This document shows positions 60,997 through 64,000 of a DNA stretch of 64,000 nucleotides, piece by piece. The stretch is from Eutreptiella sp. 'Long Island Sound 2002' (Eukaryota > Euglenozoa > Euglenophyceae > Eutreptiales > Eutreptiaceae): the NCBI GenBank assembly GCA_964036045.1, contig OZ038385.1:56729919-56793918 (forward strand), read 5' to 3'. The notes under the pieces are model-generated. The model searched no databases and was not told where the DNA came from. It saw only the letters and a list, made by a program, of their open reading frames with translations. Position 1 is the stretch's first letter, and every line of letters begins with the position of its first letter. Both the position numbers and the translations under genes were made by a program.

Positions 60997-63900
60997 ATGA
61001 CTACCCTCGACGCTAAAGTCGCAGAGCTGCTGAAGCAGGTCGACCCTGAACAACTGCTGGCCCTTCTGGGAGCAAAGGCTGCGTCTCCAACTGGTTCACC
61101 TTCGCCTCATGCACCCAAGAAGTATGTGTACTATTTCAGTCCGACGTGCGCTGAAGGCAACGCCAAGATGAAGAACCAGCTTGGTGGCAAAGGTGCGAAC
61201 TTGGCTGAAATGGCCAGCATCGGTCTGCCAGTGCCGCCCGGTTTCACCCTCAGTGCGGAGTTGTGCGATATCTTTTATTCCATGGGCGGCAATTACCCCC
61301 AGGAGGTGAAAGATCAAGTGGCCAGCAACTTGAAGAAGCTTGAGGTCTGCCCAACCTCCGGGGTGCTTTCGCAGCGTGCACAGACTGTCAGCACGTTTTC
61401 ACACACACTTGTGGTATTCTTAGGGCGAAACGGGCAAGAAGTTCGGTGACAACAACGACCCCCTATTGGTTTCTGTGCGCAGCGGTGCTGCGGTCAGTAT
61501 GCCCGGAATGATGGACACCGTTTTGAACTTGGGTATGAACGACGTGGCCGTTGAGGGTGTTGCGAAGAAAACTGGCAACGCTCGCTTCGCCTGGGACTCG
61601 TACCGACGGTTCATTGCGATGTTCTCGAACGTTGTCAAGGGTGTTTGTGGTGAGGACTTCGAGCACGTGTTGGAGACTATCAAGCGCAAGAAAGCCGTGG
61701 AGAACGATACCGAGTTAGACACAGAGGACCTGAAGTGGGTCGTGGCACAATACAAGCAAGGTTTGTTCGGCGCACCAGATACAGGCGCAGTGTGGAGTCC
61801 CTAGGGCACCGAAGTGTCGTTTCACAGCCCCTTGCAGTTTGTGAGCAGTGTTCTTGCATCTTCACTTGCAGTCTACAAGAGAGAGGTTGGCGACACTTTC
61901 CCCCAAGAACCCATGGCGCAGCTGTGGGCTTCTATTGACGCCGTGTTCGGGTCCTGGAACAACCCACGTGCTATCAAGTACCGTGAGATTAACGATATCA
62001 AGGGAGTACTGGGCACTGCGGTCAACGTGCAGAGTATGGTTTTCGGTAACACTGGCGACAACTCTGCCACCGGAGTGTGTTTCTCTCGCAACCCGTCGAC
62101 CGGTGATAACAACTTCTACGGTGAATGGCTGGTTAACGCCCAGGGAGAGGATGTTGTCGCTGGTATTCGTACACCGCAGCAAATCACCAAGGAGGCCTCG
62201 CAGCTCTGGGCCCAGGAGCACAACGTGTCTGAGGCAGAGCGAGTTTCCAAGTACCCTTCCATGGAGGAAGGCATGCCGGAGACGTTCAAGGAACTGGTGC
62301 GCGTGAAGGACTTGCTGCAGTTCCACTACCGTGATATGCAGGACATGGAGTTCACCATCGAGGACGGCAAGCTGTACATGTTGCAAACCCGAAGCGGAAA
62401 GCGCACTGCGCTGGCAGCGGTCAAAATCGCTGTCGACATGGTTGCTGAAGGTCTGATCGAGGATCGTGAAGCCGTCATGCGTATCGGAGACCCCAAGTGC
62501 TTGGACCAGTTGTTGCACCCGATGATCGATCCCAAGATTAAGCTGAAGCCTTTGGCCAAGGGTTTGCCCGCGTCACCTGGGGCAGCTGTTGGGCAAATTG
62601 TCTTCACCTCTGAGGATGCCGAGGAGTGGGCCAAGGCAGGTAAGAAGGTTATCTTGGTGCGTGTGGAGACTTCCCCTGAGGACGTCGGAGGTATGCACGT
62701 CGCCAACGGTATCTTGACAGCCCGTGGTGGTATGACTTCTCACGCCGCTGTGGTGGCGCGAGGCATGGGCAAATGCTGCGTCTGCGGTGTTGGTGAGCTG
62801 AAGTTGGACCAGGGTGCCAAGACCTGCACTGTTGGCAAAACAGTGCTCAGTGAGGGTGATTTCATCACACTGAACGGCAACACTGGTGAGGTTGTTGAAG
62901 GCCAGACTCCTCTTGTTGAGGCAGCCCTCACTGGTGATTTCAAGAAGCTCATGGACATGTGCGACAAGTACCGTACTCTGCGCATTCGTGCAAATGCTGA
63001 CACTCCTCAGGATTGCCGTGTTGCCACCCGCTTCGGCGCTGAGGGTGTGGGCTTGTGCCGTACCGAGCACATGTTCTTCACTGGCAACCGTATCGATGCT
63101 GTGCGCGAGATGATTGTCGCCGACAACCTCGACCAGCGTCTGGCTGCACTCGACAAGCTGGCTATCATGCAGAAGGATGACTTCGTCGGGATTTTTACCG
63201 AGATGCGCGGTCGCCCCGTGACCGTTCGTCTCTTGGATCCGCCCCTGCACGAGTTCGTGCCCCACCAGTCTGATGGAGCTGAGGCCAAGTTGCTGGCCAC
63301 CACCTTGAAGATTTCATTGGAGAAAGTGAAAGCCCGAATCGAGTCATTGGTGGAGTCTAACCCCATGTTGGGTCATCGTGGTTGTCGTCTTGGTATTTCT
63401 TACCCAGAGATCTACGATATGCAAGTTCGCGCCATTTTTGAGGCTGCATGCCAGGTATGCTCCAATTTTTTCTACGCTCCGTCCGCAGGGTGCTCACGGG
63501 TTGCGGGAATCCTCAACACTACCCAGACAGACAGACGGAGGCTTTGACAAATGTGTGCCGGAGATCACTCTGTTGCCCCCCCCCGTACGGTGGGATACGC
63601 TCATACCCACCCAGGTGGGTACGGTGGGATACGCTGAAAGGCAATCGTTCAGGTGAGACTGGTCAGCCAGTTTAATTCGACGCCTCATGTCCACCACCCC
63701 CGTTATCCTCTTCCCTCACCGCCGCCACTGCGAGTCCATGGATGTGCTGGATACTGTGCAGGTGAAGAAAGCAGGCGTTCCCATCAAGGCCCCAGAAGTT
63801 ATGATTCCTTTGGTTGGCAAGGTCGACGAACTGAAGATCTTGAAGAACAACGCTATCGCCGTTGCGGAGGCTGTGATGCAGAAGGAGCAGTGCGTGATGC

Positions 63901-64000
63901 CCTACATGATCGGTACAATGATTGAAGTGCCACGTGCTGCCATCACTGCGAACCAGATTGCCACGGAGGCAGAATTCTTCTCTTTCGGGACCAATGATTT
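60997..64000 (+). CDS. PPDK: Pyruvate, phosphate dikinase (spliced, 3' end beyond window)
   Basis: The enzyme interconverts pyruvate, ATP and phosphate with phosphoenolpyruvate, AMP and pyrophosphate. Exons are 60997-61344, 61424-61760, 61872-63454 and 63762 to beyond 64000, joining in phases 0, 1 and 0. Seen in order: N-terminal nucleotide-binding region ([45 protein letters not shown]), the swivelling phosphohistidine domain [13 protein letters not shown] with the catalytic His at about residue 519, and the PEP-binding barrel ([32 protein letters not shown]). The ~836 residues present imply about 100 are missing. I chose the ATG at 60997 because an in-frame ATG at 60928 lies in a probable 5' UTR intron. 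No clear transit peptide is seen, so it is probably cytosolic. Confidence 0.93.
61345..61423 (+). other. PPDK: PPDK intron 1 (79 bp, GT-AG)
   Basis: Splicing LKKLE to [10 protein letters not shown] restores the family sequence. Confidence 0.9.
61761..61871 (+). other. PPDK: PPDK intron 2 (111 bp, GT-AG)
   Basis: A phase-1 intron. It contains in-frame stops, and its removal joins VAQYKQ to [11 protein letters not shown] as expected for the family. Confidence 0.9.
63455..63761 (+). other. PPDK: PPDK intron 3 (307 bp, GT-AG)
   Basis: Removal joins IFEAACQ to [11 protein letters not shown]. Inside, GTACGGTGGGATACGCT occurs twice (about 63585 and 63619), separated by a near-palindrome TACCCACCCAGGTGGGTA. 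Confidence 0.9.

Overview
This is eukaryotic nuclear DNA, most likely from a unicellular alga or similar protist with a large, repeat-filled genome. Genes have GT-AG introns, mobile elements make up most of the sequence, and there are no bacterial operons. The only host gene I can name with confidence is a spliced pyruvate, phosphate dikinase (PPDK) gene at the right edge (60997 to beyond 64000). I cannot assign a taxon from sequence alone.

Most of the window is a nest of transposable elements inserted into one another. Host for the nest is a decayed Ty3/gypsy element, called B. Its pieces lie at 4978-5533, 28156-32080, 34396-34586 and 49492 to about 52080. Element A (5534-28150, 2.44-kb LTRs) sits in B and duplicated ACTAG. 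Insert G (32081-34395) sits in B with a 17-bp flanking repeat. Element D (34587-49487, 0.93-kb LTRs, no recognisable proteins) sits in B and duplicated AGAT. Inside D are E (36074-37162, a 1.1-kb TRIM-like element, duplicated GAGC) and C (37606-48370, minus strand, duplicated GTGGC). C has nearly identical LTRs and intact gag and pol frames. Removing A, G and D restores B's reading frame at each junction.

The left end (1-4977) is a GC-rich dispersed element, F1, ending in a heptamer tail. A second, inverted and 5'-truncated copy, F2 (8305-16916), lies inside A. In F2 a stretch that is single-copy in F1 has become about 108 copies of a 71-bp unit. F2 is flanked by a 704-bp direct duplication of A sequence.

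The three coding Ty3/gypsy families (A, B and C) carry protease, reverse transcriptase, RNase H and a chromodomain; integrase is present in A and C but largely deleted in B. All three also have an extra domain between protease and reverse transcriptase that resembles the DAM-like methyltransferase domain of DIRS retrotransposons (DxFA ... NPPF ... FLVDG). To the right of B are a bZIP-like ORF, an AlkB-like 2-oxoglutarate oxygenase ORF and a second minisatellite with poly-C tracts (about 54258-57240). A sparse interval follows, then PPDK. Whether the bZIP-like and AlkB-like ORFs belong to B or to the host is unresolved.
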